Assembly (NCBI GenBank): GCA_017530735.1
Contig: JAFXMB010000090.1
Span: 1-50,448, forward strand
Origin: Bacteroidaceae bacterium
GTDB taxonomy: Bacteria; Bacteroidota; Bacteroidia; Bacteroidales; Bacteroidaceae
Direction of reading: 5' to 3'
Length of the DNA stretch: 50,448 nt
Part shown: positions 8,634-16,122 of the stretch, piece after piece
Layout of the letters: each line of letters opens with the position of its first letter
Position numbering within the stretch: position 1 is the first letter of the stretch
Made by a program: the position numbers and the translations under genes
Notes under the pieces: generated by a model
Seen by the model: only the letters and a program-made list of their open reading frames with translations
Told to the model about the DNA's origin: nothing
Databases searched by the model: none

Positions 8634-8773
8634 GCCAAAGTGTCCCACAGCGAACCGCTTTCCGGGCGCTGTGGGGCCGATGAGCGTGGGACACACCCCC
8701 TGTATGAGCATGTGTCCCACAACAACCCGCGCTAGAACGTATTCTGAGCGGGGTGGTTGTGGGACACTTTGGC
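8634..8773. repeat. 140-bp dispersed palindromic element, copy A
   Basis: Bounded by GCCAAAGTGTCCCAC and its exact inverse GTGGGACACTTTGGC. Inside are further inverted copies of the 9-mer, GTGGGACAC at about 8687 and GTGTCCCAC at 8712, so the 9-mer occurs four times in alternating orientation. The two halves can each fold: CCCACAGCG with CGCTGTGGG, and GTGTCCCACAAC with GTTGTGGGACAC. It starts 12 bases after the stop of the TonB-C gene. Apart from this element and the rho promoter I see nothing in 8438-8784. Confidence 0.85.
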
Positions 8774-8784
8774 AAACAAAGGCT

Positions 8785-9486
8785 TTACTTCTGCTTGTAG
8801 GAGACGTTGATGCCTTTTATGTTGTTCAATTTTTCCTCTACGGCATTGAACTCATCCATCGTGTCGGGGTTGTTGGACAATGCAAAGAAACCTTCTGTTT
8901 TCTTCTTGCTCAGTTCCTTTAACTTGGATTCAAGGTCTTTCATCTGGATTGTCGATGCCAGTTCCTGTTCCGTCAGTTGTTTTGTGTTGGTCAAAGTGCA
9001 TGTGACATCCTTCCTGCCATCCTGGCCTTTAGTGTACTTTACCAGAATAATGTCCTTGGGCGGAGCTTGAAGCCTGAAACGGAAAGGTAGGGCATAGCTG
9101 ACACGTACCGGTTTTCCTTCATGCATTCCGGGCTTCCATCCTGTCATGGATGAAATAGCGTTTACAACCTGGGAATCAACGAGCGGGTGAACGGATTGAA
9201 GTACATTGACATCCGATACGCTTCCGTCGGTCTCAATGGTAAACTGGACAATTACACGTCCCTGTATCTCTTTTTCCTTTGCCTCTTCGGGGTACTTCAG
9301 GTTTTGTTGTAAGAATGAAACAAGCGCCACTACACCGCCAGGATATTCTGGTGCTATCTCCGGATTTCTCATAGGCTCATCCTGAGCACTTGCGTTCACG
9401 CTGCCGGCCATGAGTAATACTATTGTAGTAGCAACAGCAGCAAAAATACCGTTAAAGGATCTGTTGATTACATTATTCTTTTTCAT
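8785..9486 (-). CDS. Secreted TonB C-terminal domain protein
   Basis: A 233-residue protein. Its N-terminal hydrophobic segment ends VNASAQ/DEP, which looks like a signal peptide, so the product may be released into the periplasm rather than anchored like classical TonB. Residues about 45-145 are a TonB C-terminal fold: YPGGVVALVSFLQQNLKYPEEAKEKEIQGRVIVQF, SVHPLVDSQVVNAISSM and GWKPGMHEGKPVRVSYALPFRF. The last 85 residues are Lys/Glu-rich and not recognised. It is 11 bases downstream of a small membrane protein gene and so the last gene of the first sigma module. The link suggests a role in envelope transport or signalling; its partner is unknown. Confidence 0.85.
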   Translation of the reverse strand: MKKNNVINRSFNGIFAAVATTIVLLMAGSVNASAQDEPMRNPEIAPEYPGGVVALVSFLQQNLKYPEEAKEKEIQGRVIVQFTIETDGSVSDVNVLQSVHPLVDSQVVNAISSMTGWKPGMHEGKPVRVSYALPFRFRLQAPPKDIILVKYTKGQDGRKDVTCTLTNTKQLTEQELASTIQMKDLESKLKELSKKKTEGFFALSNNPDTMDEFNAVEEKLNNIKGINVSYKQK

Positions 9487-9497
9487 AATCTGTATGT

Positions 9498-9824
9498 TTA
9501 AAATCTTTGTGAAGCGGAAACAAGTAAAGAAATATTGACATCATTCTGTTCGATGCTGCGACAGGTGTCTGCATAGTTGAAAGCCGTATGTCTGGCAGTC
9601 GGTTCAGCCGTATGGTGAGGCATGGCAAAACCTATTGCTATACCCGTTAACATCGCCGCAACTGCAACCCATGACGGTATTCTGCGCATTAATGGCTTTT
9701 GCTGTCTTTGGTCGGTGATGTCCAATGGAGCAAGTTTCCATTCTTTGTTCTCATCATCGATCATTGATCTGAAGTCCGAAAGTAGTTCCCGGCTCTCTTT
9801 CTCAAGTTCTGTGAGTTTGTCCAT
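9498..9824 (-). CDS. Small one-pass membrane protein, putative sigma-factor partner (module 1)
   Basis: A 108-residue protein with an N-terminal acidic helix (MDKLTELEKESRELLSDF), one membrane segment after RRIPSW (VAVAAMLTGIAIGFAMP) and a short outer part ending AFNYADTCRSIEQNDVNISLLVSA. It starts 5 bases after the ECF sigma stop codon, the usual position of an anti-sigma factor. It lacks the zinc HxxxCxxC motif of classical anti-sigma proteins and is too short for a sensor domain. The paralogue at 11719 keeps both ends nearly unchanged. The anti-sigma role is an inference from position and topology only. Confidence 0.7.
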   Translation of the reverse strand: MDKLTELEKESRELLSDFRSMIDDENKEWKLAPLDITDQRQQKPLMRRIPSWVAVAAMLTGIAIGFAMPHHTAEPTARHTAFNYADTCRSIEQNDVNISLLVSASQRF

Positions 9825-9829
9825 ATCAA

Positions 9830-10333
9830 TTATATTTCATTTAGTTTACAATATTCACGAACTGCTTTCAGGGCGCTGAACATCCTTGATTTTACCGTAC
9901 CTTCAGGGATGTCACACACTTTAGCTATCTCAGTGATTGTCAGGTCCTCTCCGTATTTGAGCAGGAATACCGCTTTCTGCGGTTCCGGCAGTTTGTCAAC
10001 GGCTGCATGTATCAGGCTTTTACGCTGTTCCTGCTCAATTTTATCGGGCAGTTCCATAGATTCCTCCTTGTCGACACTTAATACATATTCCATAACTGTC
10101 ATCTGCCTTCGATGCTCGTTCCGGAGTATGTTATATGCAACGGTAAACATCCATGCATTGAACGGAAGCTGAGAGTCATACCTGTCCCTGATTGACCACA
10201 GACGAGTGAAAAGGTCCTGTGTCAGGTCACGTGACAGTTCAATGTCATAACCTGTCATTCTCATAAAGAAACCTTGGGCACGCGGGCCGTACTCAAGGTA
10301 CAGGGCGCGGAATGTGTCAGCGGTCAATCTCAT
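9830..10333 (-). CDS. ECF sigma factor (module 1)
   Basis: A 167-residue sigma-70 family protein of ECF size. Region 2 contains GYDIELSRDLTQDLFTRLW and the promoter -10 recognition segment FNAWMFTVAYNILRNEHRR. Region 4 has LPEPQKAVFLLKYGEDLTITEIAKVCDIPEGTVKSRMF. No region 1 or 3 is present. Its start overlaps the last 17 bases of the upstream secreted-protein gene (ATG inside the sequence coding NEIDR-stop), so the two are coupled. It has a close paralogue at 12038. A shared GAACC/CGTGT promoter block before each operon suggests autoregulation. Confidence 0.92.
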   Translation of the reverse strand: MRLTADTFRALYLEYGPRAQGFFMRMTGYDIELSRDLTQDLFTRLWSIRDRYDSQLPFNAWMFTVAYNILRNEHRRQMTVMEYVLSVDKEESMELPDKIEQEQRKSLIHAAVDKLPEPQKAVFLLKYGEDLTITEIAKVCDIPEGTVKSRMFSALKAVREYCKLNEI

Positions 10334-11588
10334 TCAGGTATCTCTCCATTAGTTTCATTATATACTCATGATCTTCAGAGTTAACATCTTTCATTCTGCA
10401 ACAGTTCTCCACAATGCGTACCATCAGGTTGCGCAGCCTGTCATACTCCGCTTTCATTCCCTGGGCCTTGTAAAAGTCCAGTAGGGATTTGAAACAAGGA
10501 ATGAAGTTCAGATTGAGGGTGTAAATCTGTTCATCTAAAAAGGTATCGGGAACAAAGGTCTCATACATGTAGTCTGTCAGATAGACTGACTCATAGTTTC
10601 TGCGTTTTACAGCCAGATTGTCATAACGTTTGGTGCTGTATTTGGTAACCAGTCCTTCAGAGTAGAGAAACTTTTGGAAGATCTCAGGAATGTAATAACT
10701 GGTAAAATAGACCGGACGCCTTGATGTGTGGGCTATGGAGAAGATAAGATTTTCTCGCCACGGGTTCATATAATCCATGTTCCTTTGGTCTGCGGGTGGG
10801 GGCGTGGCTTCTACTCCCAACAAATTGCATATGTACTCAAGATACTCAGGTTCCTGCAGCAGGTTGAGGTTTATTATCAATCGGTCCTGAAAAAGACCCT
10901 TTCCGTACTGTACCAGAAGACAGGCAAAAGTCTCCTCCTCGCCGCTCACAAACAGGATTCCGTTCTCCTCCATGCCAGCCATACAGTTGTAGGCGTATGA
11001 AAGCATGGTGTATGAAAATTTTCCTGTATTGTACCAGCGTTTAAGGATGTCTGCCATCAAGTCTGTCCTGCCTGTTTTTACAAGATAGGATACATAACCC
11101 GGGTACATCGGCTCAAAATCAGGACGCATCTTTATGGCTTTCAGCAAGTTGCCCTCTATATAGTCCACACTGGCTGCATACGGATTCTTTAAAATTATCG
11201 CATCGTCAAGATAATCAGGCCCGTATTTGAACAGGTTGTTGTACAAGTAATCAATAATATAACGTGCAAAGCTTTCGGGCCGTTCCTTGTGCAGCCGGTT
11301 TGCTATGGCAGCCAGCTCTTTTGTCATTGCTTCCATATCAACGCCACCGTGTTCATCTTTGACATTGGTGCACTTTAATTTAGTGAAGGTAAACCAGCAA
11401 TACCAGGCTTCATCATCATTGGGGTTCTTCTGCACCTCTTTTTCCCATAGTGCAGCCTGATGCTCGTACCATTGAGCGTCATGGTTGCTATGCCAAGCGT
11501 CAATTGATACCGGCCTTTCTGTCTGTGCCAATGCGGTGGCTGAAAAAAGGACTGTTATCAGCAGTATAGGGATAAATAACTTTTTCAT
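10317..11588 (-). CDS. Secreted ~420-residue protein resembling the DUF2723 C-terminal region (module 1)
   Basis: A 423-residue exported protein. The signal peptide is MKKLFIPILLITVLFSATALAQ. The first 190 residues look helical and repeat-like (WEKEVQKNPNDDEAWYCWF, MRPDFEPMYPGYVSYLVKTG), as in TPR-type proteins. The second half, with NGILFVSGEEETFACLLVQYGKGLFQDRLIINLNLL and RRPVYFTSYYIPEIFQKFLYSEGLV, resembles the soluble C-terminal part of DUF2723 membrane proteins (NGDNDTFPLWYLQ...). No multi-pass membrane domain is present. It heads the operon with an ECF sigma factor, a membrane protein and a TonB-C protein. The similarity is my reading of motifs, not a search result, and the function is unknown. 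Confidence 0.78.
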   Translation of the reverse strand: MKKLFIPILLITVLFSATALAQTERPVSIDAWHSNHDAQWYEHQAALWEKEVQKNPNDDEAWYCWFTFTKLKCTNVKDEHGGVDMEAMTKELAAIANRLHKERPESFARYIIDYLYNNLFKYGPDYLDDAIILKNPYAASVDYIEGNLLKAIKMRPDFEPMYPGYVSYLVKTGRTDLMADILKRWYNTGKFSYTMLSYAYNCMAGMEENGILFVSGEEETFACLLVQYGKGLFQDRLIINLNLLQEPEYLEYICNLLGVEATPPPADQRNMDYMNPWRENLIFSIAHTSRRPVYFTSYYIPEIFQKFLYSEGLVTKYSTKRYDNLAVKRRNYESVYLTDYMYETFVPDTFLDEQIYTLNLNFIPCFKSLLDFYKAQGMKAEYDRLRNLMVRIVENCCRMKDVNSEDHEYIMKLMERYLNEIDR

Positions 11589-11627
11589 TGTTTCTTCTTT
11601 TTTATGTGTAATGCGTTATGTTTTGAA

Positions 11628-11637
11628 GAAGCGCTTC
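11628..11637. promoter_or_regulatory. Perfect palindrome in the module 1 leader
   Basis: GAAGCGCTTC, extendable to the 12-mer AGAAGCGCTTCT, lies 40 bases before the ATG and on the gene side of the GAACC/CGTGT promoter block. The same 10-mer occurs at 13745-13754 before module 2. Confidence 0.55.
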
Positions 11638-11647
11638 TGATATAAAC

Positions 11648-11670
11648 ACACGCAAACATAAAAAAGGTTC
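11648..11670 (-). promoter_or_regulatory. Putative ECF-type promoter of module 1
   Basis: The reverse strand reads GAACC, 13 bases, then CGTGT, resembling an ECF -35 AAC core and a -10 CGT core. The same pair with identical spacing occurs at 13765-13787 before module 2, within blocks that also share CTTTT, TTGCGTGT and AAAGTCA. The spacing is a little shorter than in most described ECF promoters. Confidence 0.5.
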
Positions 11671-11718
11671 AGCAAAACAATGACTTTTTACTGTAAGGTA
11701 TCAGATTTTTAAAATTTT

Positions 11719-12033
11719 TTATAGAGAAGTGATGAGCAGGGAGAGGTTTACATCGTCCTGTGCTACGCTGCGGCAGGTGTCGGCATAGTTGAAGGCGGTA
11801 TTGCCATTGTTGCCGATGCTGCCTAACTTAGGCATTGCTATTCCGATGACAACGCCGGCAAGCATTGCGGCTACCGCAATCCATGAAGGTATGCGGCGGC
11901 GCAGCATTCCGGGTTCGCGGTCTTTGATGTCCAGCGGCGGCAGTGTCATGCTGCGGTCCCGGGCATCGGCGTTTGATTTGATCTGGGCAAGCAGCTCACG
12001 GCTCTCTTTCTCAAGTTCAGTCAGTTTATCCAT
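11719..12033 (-). CDS. Small one-pass membrane protein, putative sigma-factor partner (module 2)
   Basis: A 104-residue paralogue of the protein at 9498. The same acidic N-terminal helix (MDKLTELEKESRELLAQI), membrane segment after RRIPSW (IAVAAMLAGVVIGIAMP) and C-terminal AFNYADTCRSVAQDDVNLSLLI are visible. I chose the start at 12033 to match the paralogue; another ATG at 12045 would add MNKD and overlap the sigma gene by 8 bases. There is no zinc-binding anti-sigma motif. Its position directly after the sigma gene supports a regulatory partner role, which remains inference. Like module 1, the protein has almost no periplasmic domain. Confidence 0.7.
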   Translation of the reverse strand: MDKLTELEKESRELLAQIKSNADARDRSMTLPPLDIKDREPGMLRRRIPSWIAVAAMLAGVVIGIAMPKLGSIGNNGNTAFNYADTCRSVAQDDVNLSLLITSL

Positions 12034-12037
12034 ATCT

Positions 12038-12538
12038 TTATTCATTGCTTTTACAATAGTTACGCACGGCTGTCAGCGCTGTGAACAGACGTGATTTCAC
12101 TGTGCCTTCAGGTATGTTGCATACCCGGGCAATCTCTGTCAGAGGCAGTTCCTCCTCATATCTTAATAGAAACACCACCTTTTGCGGTTCTGGAAGACGG
12201 CCGATGGCATCACTGAGGATACGGTCCCGCTGTTCCTGTTCCAGATGGTCGGTGTCTGTTACGGGTTCCTCCTTCGGAGTGTTTTCCGCATATTCCATCA
12301 CAGTCATGCGGCGGCGGTACTCATTCTTGAGCATATTGTATGCTATGGCAAACATCCAAGTCCGGAACGGCCGTCTCTCATCGTAATTGTGTCTGGAATC
12401 CCACAGTCGCAGAAACAGGTCCTGAGTCAGGTCTCGGGCCAATTCGCGGTCAAAGCCGGTCATCCTCAGGAAGAAACCTTGGGCACGGGGGCCGTGCTCA
12501 AGGTAGAGGGTTCGGAACGTTTCAGCGGTCAATCTCAT
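12038..12538 (-). CDS. ECF sigma factor (module 2)
   Basis: A 166-residue ECF sigma factor, very similar to 9830 along its length: MRLTAETFRTLYLEHGPRAQGFFLRMTGFDRELARDLTQDLF in region 2, WMFAIAYNMLKNEYRRRMTVMEYAE, then the region 4 helix-turn-helix LPLTEIARVCNIPEGTVKSRLF. The Gly-Pro-Arg-Ala-Gln-Gly N-terminal segment is shared only by the two copies here. The start overlaps the end of the secreted-protein gene by 17 bases, exactly as in module 1. High similarity suggests the two factors may read each other's promoters. Confidence 0.92.
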   Translation of the reverse strand: MRLTAETFRTLYLEHGPRAQGFFLRMTGFDRELARDLTQDLFLRLWDSRHNYDERRPFRTWMFAIAYNMLKNEYRRRMTVMEYAENTPKEEPVTDTDHLEQEQRDRILSDAIGRLPEPQKVVFLLRYEEELPLTEIARVCNIPEGTVKSRLFTALTAVRNYCKSNE

Positions 12539-13709
12539 CGTTATAGCGTTTACGTTCCTCGTCGGTTATGTTTTCAGTGCGGGCTACTACGCGTTTCATC
12601 AGACCGTACAGCCTGCGCATCTGGCGTTTTTCACCATTCTCCTTGTAGTAATCAAGCAGAGACTTGAAACAGGGAATATAGTTGAGATTCAGTTTGTAGG
12701 CCGATGCCTCGTATGTCTCCGGGGTGAATGTCTCGTACAGATAATCAGTCAGATACACCTCCTCAAAATTCCTGCGTTTAACGGATAGGTTGTCATAGCG
12801 CCTGGGGCTGTATTTATAGACCAGTCCTTCAGAGTACAGTTTGTCTGTGAAAGGAAGGTGATCCATCAGGGTAGAGAAGTAAATGGGGCGTCCGGTCTCA
12901 CGGGCAACGGTAAGGTAAAGATTCTCCTCCCAGGTTCTGAGTCCCTGCTCGGTCCAGTCTGTGGGGCCTTCTATCTGGCTGATACCCAGCTGGCTGCATA
13001 TGTTTTTGAGATAATCGGGCGAATAGAGGAGTCCTACACATATCACCGTGCGGTCTGTGAACAGGTCCTTTCCGTACTGTACCATCAGAGATGAGAATGT
13101 GGGAGTATCACCGTTGACAAATATGATGCCGTTGCGTTCCATTCCGGCCAACTGATTATATGCGTATGAGAGCAGGCTGTAGGAGTATTCTCCGGTATTG
13201 TACCAGCGTTTAAGGATATCGGCCATTAAGTCCATCTTGCCTTTATTGAGCAGATATACCACGTAATCCTTATACATATATGCGTTGTCCGGACGCATCC
13301 TGATGGCTTTTTCCATGTTGTCATCCTGGTTCTCAGACTCTTTGAGCCACATATTGCAGTAGTAGTCCAGGCAATAGCGGGCGTAACTGTCGGGGCGTTC
13401 CCTGCGGACTTTTGCGGCAATCTCTGCAAGCGGTGCTTCATCAAAACTTTCATCCTCGCTCTCAAACATCAGTTTGTATCGGGTGGCGTGGAACCAGTTT
13501 ATCCATGCGTCGTCATCATCGGGCGTCAGTGTGACCCGGGCCTCCCATAAACGGGCCTGGTTTGAATACCACGCTGCATCATGTTTGGTCTTGACAAATG
13601 ATACAATCTGTTCGGGCTTGCTTGCGGAGTCTGTCCTGTCGGTTACTGCGTATGCATCGGCCGTTAAGGAAACAGCCAGCATTATGATTGAAAACACTTT
13701 TCTGTTCAT
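12522..13709 (-). CDS. Secreted ~400-residue protein resembling the DUF2723 C-terminal region (module 2)
   Basis: A 395-residue paralogue of the gene at 10317. The signal peptide is MNRKVFSIIMLAVSLTADAYA. It keeps WYSNQARLWEARVTLTPDDDDAWINWF in the helical half, the almost invariant KMDLMADILKRWYNTGEYSYSLLSYAYNQ... region, NGIIFVNGDTPTFSSLMVQYGKDL and RPIYFSTLMDHLPFTDKLYSEGL, then ...KRRNFEEVYLTDYLYETF. It ends YNDEIDR with the sigma ATG inside the last codons. Domain reading as for module 1. The ECF coupling suggests it is an extracytoplasmic input or the main output of the regulon; the sequence does not decide which. Confidence 0.78.
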   Translation of the reverse strand: MNRKVFSIIMLAVSLTADAYAVTDRTDSASKPEQIVSFVKTKHDAAWYSNQARLWEARVTLTPDDDDAWINWFHATRYKLMFESEDESFDEAPLAEIAAKVRRERPDSYARYCLDYYCNMWLKESENQDDNMEKAIRMRPDNAYMYKDYVVYLLNKGKMDLMADILKRWYNTGEYSYSLLSYAYNQLAGMERNGIIFVNGDTPTFSSLMVQYGKDLFTDRTVICVGLLYSPDYLKNICSQLGISQIEGPTDWTEQGLRTWEENLYLTVARETGRPIYFSTLMDHLPFTDKLYSEGLVYKYSPRRYDNLSVKRRNFEEVYLTDYLYETFTPETYEASAYKLNLNYIPCFKSLLDYYKENGEKRQMRRLYGLMKRVVARTENITDEERKRYNDEIDR

Positions 13710-13744
13710 TTCAGCTAATTTGATCTGTTACACTTTCTTTTTTT

Positions 13745-13754
13745 GAAGCGCTTC
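13745..13754. promoter_or_regulatory. Perfect palindrome in the module 2 leader
   Basis: GAAGCGCTTC, here within TGAAGCGCTTCA, lies 36 bases upstream of the ATG at 13709. The flanking base pair differs from copy 1 (A-T there, T-A here) but symmetry is kept, as expected for a protein-binding site or hairpin. Confidence 0.55.
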
Positions 13755-13764
13755 ATCAGTGCAT

Positions 13765-13787
13765 ACACGCAACGGTGGAAAAGGTTC
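13765..13787 (-). promoter_or_regulatory. Putative ECF-type promoter of module 2
   Basis: The reverse strand has GAACC, 13 bases, CGTGT, inside a block also sharing CTTTT, TTGCGTGT and AAAGTCA with the module 1 upstream region. The surrounding bases differ, so the conserved islands look selected. Confidence 0.5.
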
Positions 13788-13829
13788 GGCAAAGATGTGA
13801 CTTTGGCGGAAAAATTAAGAAGGATCCGG

Positions 13830-15056
13830 TCAGTCCGGGGCGTTTTCTTTGAAGCGGGCGATGATAATGGCCGGATTGTCACTCCTGGCAGCTTTACGGT
13901 AGAATGCTTCCAGCTGTGGTGTGAAGCGGTGATCGTAATCAGGGCTGTCCATAAGATTGACGGCGTCGTTGATATAATAATCGGGCGACCATCCTATCAG
14001 GGTGTTTCCACTTATTGACGCAATCATATCCGGGAGAGAAATATGTAAAGTGTCGTGATTCATGTGATACATCTTTGATGTCCTTTTGTCAAACAGGTAT
14101 TCATTGTCGTGAATGTACCATATGTACACGTAGTCTTTCATGTCATAAAAGAAGTTGGGTATGCTGTAGCCCATATATTGATCATCGTTCTCATAATCAT
14201 AATCACATTTCATTTTGTATGGCATATCGGGCATGAAAGCCATGTTTGCCACGCATTCCATGGAGTCTCCATAAATCTTGTAAATGTGATTGTCAAGTGC
14301 GCGTAACAGGTAGGTGGTGTCCGATGTTATATCGCTCCAGCAGGATGTTATATCTGTTACTGCAACTTCGCCTCTCAGTTCTATGAATTCAGAGGGGTCC
14401 ATATCGCAATGAAGAAGGTATTCCGTCATTCGGTATGGGGATTGATAGGTTCCGTCAGGGTTTAAGTGGAAATATTCATGCGAAGGGAGTATGGCGAGTC
14501 CGCCATGATACAGTATTGATCCGTCAGACAGACATTTTTCCATTTCCATGCCATAAAAGCCGTCTTGAGGTGTATTCCGGGCAAGTTCTGTCTGTCCTAT
14601 AAAGTTCCCTTTATAGTCATAACGTTTCAGGCACCATGCAAAGTTGTCAAAAACTATAACCTCATTGCTTCTGGTGTTGATGGCCCAATCGCAAAAGCTG
14701 AGATATTCATTCTTGGCACGCCCCTGGCGGCCTATGTCATTCAGGTACTTTCCTGAACGGTCAAATACTTTGATAAGTGTCTGTCTATCGTTGTAAGAAC
14801 CGTACATGGTGCTCCTGACAAACAGAAGTCCGTCGTCATAAAGAACACCTTCAATATCGGGCATGAGAGCATCGGGATTGTCTCCCTCAAGTTGTATGTA
14901 TTCCCAACTCTCCAGAAAGTTGTTCTCAAATGAACCTTCCAGATGGATTAAATCTTTCTCCGTTATCTGAAGTGATTGGTCAGGGGTTGAATTGCCGTTA
15001 TTGCAGGCACACAGAAATGAAGCTGGAATAAGGACGGCAAACAGGACTTTTCTCAT
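13830..15056 (-). CDS. BF3164-like 6-bladed beta-propeller lipoprotein
   Basis: A 408-residue lipoprotein with signal MRKVLFAVLIPASFLCAC; Cys18 is the likely lipidation site. Propeller blades are visible as IKVFDRSGKYLNDIGRQGRAKNEYLSF and LKRYDYKGNFIGQTEL, with the family tail NPAIIIARFK. It shares with the copy at 5126 the N-terminal motif LESWEYIQLE, the DDGLLFV strand and YDHRFTPQLEAFYRK, so these two form one subfamily. A TATATTTG box on the reverse strand (15113-15120) sits about 57 bases upstream, with the leader CTTTTATTA also seen before the 28172 gene. Ligand unknown. Confidence 0.85.
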   Translation of the reverse strand: MRKVLFAVLIPASFLCACNNGNSTPDQSLQITEKDLIHLEGSFENNFLESWEYIQLEGDNPDALMPDIEGVLYDDGLLFVRSTMYGSYNDRQTLIKVFDRSGKYLNDIGRQGRAKNEYLSFCDWAINTRSNEVIVFDNFAWCLKRYDYKGNFIGQTELARNTPQDGFYGMEMEKCLSDGSILYHGGLAILPSHEYFHLNPDGTYQSPYRMTEYLLHCDMDPSEFIELRGEVAVTDITSCWSDITSDTTYLLRALDNHIYKIYGDSMECVANMAFMPDMPYKMKCDYDYENDDQYMGYSIPNFFYDMKDYVYIWYIHDNEYLFDKRTSKMYHMNHDTLHISLPDMIASISGNTLIGWSPDYYINDAVNLMDSPDYDHRFTPQLEAFYRKAARSDNPAIIIARFKENAPD

Positions 15057-15112
15057 AATTGTAACAAGTTAGGTTAATAATAAAAGGCTGACCGGAAGGT
15101 CGTTCCTGTCAG

Positions 15113-15120
15113 CAAATATA
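15113..15120 (-). promoter_or_regulatory. -7 box of the lipoprotein at 13830
   Basis: The reverse strand TATATTTG followed by CTGACAG matches TAnnTTTG. The 28172 lipoprotein has TATATTTGCTGTCAG in the same place, so the promoter region itself appears related. Confidence 0.55.
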
Positions 15121-15157
15121 ACACTTTGTCGGGAAATGAGTATTTTTGCGGCTGGTT

Positions 15158-16087
15158 ATGAAGAGACACAGTATCAAAGTGAGGCTCCGGGCGTTCCGGA
15201 TATGGCAGGTGTTGGGTTACAATCCCTGGAAATCAGAGTGGACCGTGACCGATGAAGTGCCCGAGGGTAACGTTAAGGGATTTTATCGCGGCGCGTTTGA
15301 CAGCATTCCTTTCCTGAATGATGACGCCAAGCGTACGTTCGTGCATCTGCTTCTGCGCCCGGGTTACATGATACGCGATTATATAAAAGGTAAGCATGAC
15401 CTTTATCTGGCACCGCTTACATCGCTCATAATATTCTACGCATTCTTCTCTTTGGTTTCATCGATTGCACATCCAGAGTATAAAACTGATAAATCATCGG
15501 AATACAGTATTGATTCGGACTCCGTTTTATCTCCCGGAGCAATTATCAATCTGGATTTCTCGAATGTCGATTCGGTTGAAATGGCAGAGATCAACCAGCA
15601 TATCAAGGTGAAAACGGATAATCTTATGGTCTATCTGGAGCAGATAGACATATTGATGCATCTGGACAGTCATCCTGAGGCCGTAGATTCTCCCAAGAAA
15701 GCATCGCTGGCTGCATTAGAGAGCGCGTTGCGCAGTCAGGGCATACAGTATTTCCTGGAGATTTTCCTGCTGCTATGGCCGGCCATGCGTATTGTGCTGC
15801 GCAAACAGTCCATGGGGTGGGCTGCATCGGCCACCACTGCTGCGTACGTGCTGTGCCAGTTCAGTTTCTTTATGCTTTTTGTGCTGATATTCTCTCTGGG
15901 CAAGAGTAATGAGATAGGGATGTTTTTTTGCAGTCTTCTGATAATGATTGATTACCACCAGCTGTTCGGCATCAGTTACGGAAAGAGTTTCTGGCTCACA
16001 GTCAAGACCCTTATTTATTACCTGCTTTTTATAGGCTTACTGATTTTGCTTTTGATTATTGCGGTATCTGTCTATTTGTTCGTTTGA
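15158..16087 (+). CDS. DUF3667 family membrane protein
   Basis: A 309-residue protein. I placed the start at the ATG at 15158 (MKRHSIKVRL); a TTG 12 bases earlier is possible. The family core DDAKRTFVHLLLRPGYMIRDYIKGKHDLYLAPLTSL is at about residues 49-90. A first membrane segment follows directly, and three or four more are in the last 120 residues (YFLEIFLLLWPAM, TAAYVLCQFSFFMLFVLIF, LIYYLLFIGLLILLLIIAV). The Cys-rich zinc-ribbon N-terminus found in many DUF3667 proteins is absent. It is convergent with the gene at 16123 and divergent from the lipoprotein at 13830. Function unknown. Confidence 0.8.
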   Translation: MKRHSIKVRLRAFRIWQVLGYNPWKSEWTVTDEVPEGNVKGFYRGAFDSIPFLNDDAKRTFVHLLLRPGYMIRDYIKGKHDLYLAPLTSLIIFYAFFSLVSSIAHPEYKTDKSSEYSIDSDSVLSPGAIINLDFSNVDSVEMAEINQHIKVKTDNLMVYLEQIDILMHLDSHPEAVDSPKKASLAALESALRSQGIQYFLEIFLLLWPAMRIVLRKQSMGWAASATTAAYVLCQFSFFMLFVLIFSLGKSNEIGMFFCSLLIMIDYHQLFGISYGKSFWLTVKTLIYYLLFIGLLILLLIIAVSVYLFV

Positions 16088-16122
16088 TAGATTGAAGGAC
16101 ATTGTGAACATAATATGTGATT

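Noticed and set aside
9498..12033. FecR-type anti-sigma factors
   Set aside because: The small membrane proteins have no FecR domain or zinc motif, so the specific name is not supported.
10317..13709. SusC/SusD polysaccharide utilisation locus because of the ECF sigma factors
   Set aside because: No TonB-dependent receptor, SusD-like lipoprotein or glycoside hydrolase is encoded in the window.
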